Source of the DNA: Acidimicrobiaceae bacterium
GTDB lineage: Bacteria > Actinomycetota > Acidimicrobiia > Acidimicrobiales > Ilumatobacteraceae
DNA: 6,907 nt
Assembly (NCBI GenBank): GCA_003154135.1
Contig: PMCN01000189.1
Span: forward strand, 2,569-9,475
Reading direction: 5' to 3'
Part shown: positions 6,447-6,907 of the stretch, piece after piece
Layout: each line of letters begins with the position of its first letter
Position numbering within the stretch: position 1 is the first letter of the stretch
The notes under the pieces: generated by a model
The model's database searches: none
What the model was told of the DNA's origin: nothing
What the model saw: the letters and a program-made list of their open reading frames with translations, nothing else
Made by a program: the position numbers and the translations under genes

Positions 6447-6907
6447 CAGTGCATCACCATCCCACCACTCACGTTCATCGCCTGTCCGGTGCAGTATTTC
6501 GCCTCGTCAGAGGCCAGGAACACCGCCATGTCGGCCACTTCCCCGGGCTCCGCGCAGCGTCCGAGCGGCGACATCGACGACCACTTGGCGACCATCTCGG
6601 GGGTGCGCGTCGCGGCCCCCATCTCGGTGAGCACGTAGCCGGGGCAGATGCAGTTGGCACGAATGCCGTGCACACCGAGCTCCATCGCCGAGACACGGGT
6701 GAGGCCGATGACAGCGGCCTTCGATGCGGCGTAGTGCGCCTGGTTGGGTGATCCCACCTTGCCACCCATGCTGGCCATGTTGACGATGGCGCCGCCACCA
6801 CCCTGGGTGATCATCGAGCGGGCCACCACCTGGGTGGTGAGCAGCATCGCGCGCACGTTGATGTCGAACGTCGCGTCCCAATCGTCGACGGTGATGTCGA
6901 GCAGGGG
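6446..6907 (-). CDS. Short-chain dehydrogenase/reductase (SDR), C-terminal part (5' end outside window)
   Basis: The frame is open from the window edge to the TGA at 6446-6448, giving 153 residues of a classical SDR, a family usually about 250 long. The N-terminal cofactor motif (TGxxxGxG) and NNAG lie outside. Present are the 'DINVRAM' helix, the catalytic Ser at 6770-6772 (IVNMAS), the catalytic Tyr at 6731-6733 and Lys at 6719-6721 (YAASK), with the standard Ser-Tyr spacing of 13. 'IRANCICPGYVLTEM' follows, then a C-terminal 'GEVADMAVFLASDEAKYCTGQAMNVSGGM' region. Family enzymes are cytoplasmic NAD(P)-dependent oxidoreductases of alcohols and ketones. This one most resembles FabG/3-oxoacyl-reductase-like or sugar/polyol dehydrogenases, but cofactor and substrate cannot be judged without the N-terminus. 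Its stop overlaps the ABC ATPase start, so it is the first visible gene of the importer operon and may process the imported compound. Confidence 0.93.
   Translation of the reverse strand, partial: PLLDITVDDWDATFDINVRAMLLTTQVVARSMITQGGGGAIVNMASMGGKVGSPNQAHYAASKAAVIGLTRVSAMELGVHGIRANCICPGYVLTEMGAATRTPEMVAKWSSMSPLGRCAEPGEVADMAVFLASDEAKYCTGQAMNVSGGMVMH

Noticed and set aside
5652..6638. 328-codon plus-strand frame opposite the ATPase and SDR genes
   Set aside because: The complementary frames encode intact Walker and SDR catalytic motifs; this one shows none.
1..6907. CRISPR arrays, tRNA/rRNA, insertion sequences, attachment sites, toxin-antitoxin or phage-defence genes
   Set aside because: No repeat-spacer pattern, tRNA-like fold, transposase/integrase motif or terminal inverted repeat was recognised; almost every base belongs to metabolic or transport genes.

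Overview
This is a compact, GC-rich window filled by seven protein genes in two convergent blocks. No RNA gene, insertion sequence, CRISPR array or phage gene is seen. The high GC content, GTG starts, overlapping stop/start codons and a lipoprotein with a long Thr/Gly linker suggest a free-living actinobacterium. The lipoprotein style resembles Acidimicrobiia/Ilumatobacter-type genomes, but that placement is inference from style and not a database match.

Plus strand, 1-3320: the 3' end of a creatininase-family amidohydrolase overlaps (GTGA) an M20-type Zn-dependent hydantoinase/carbamoylase-family amidase. After 27 nt comes a full-length AspT/YidE-type (aspartate:alanine exchanger family) transporter with two central RCK_C (TrkA-C) domains. 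A perfect 10-bp GC-rich stem, extended by an inner hairpin, lies at 3334-3367 between the converging blocks and probably serves both as a terminator.

Minus strand, 6907 down to 3392: the C-terminal part of a short-chain dehydrogenase/reductase (SDR) overlaps (TGATG) an ABC ATPase. The ATPase overlaps (ATGA) a permease, and 73 nt further on comes an NMT1-like substrate-binding lipoprotein. The last three form a complete NitT/TauT/SsuABC/ThiXYZ-type importer. The gap before the lipoprotein gene holds a 7-bp inverted repeat between two near-identical 9-mers, followed by the strongest Shine-Dalgarno sequence noticed in the window.

Working model (inference): the ABC system imports a small organic compound, perhaps a cyclic amide, ureide or pyrimidine-like compound. 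The creatininase-family enzyme and the M20 amidase would hydrolyse amide or ureido bonds in two steps to give an amino acid, and the exchanger would move a carboxylate or amino acid across the membrane. The SDR would act on an alcohol or carbonyl group of the substrate or an intermediate. The families are clear from motifs, but the substrate cannot be read from this sequence.
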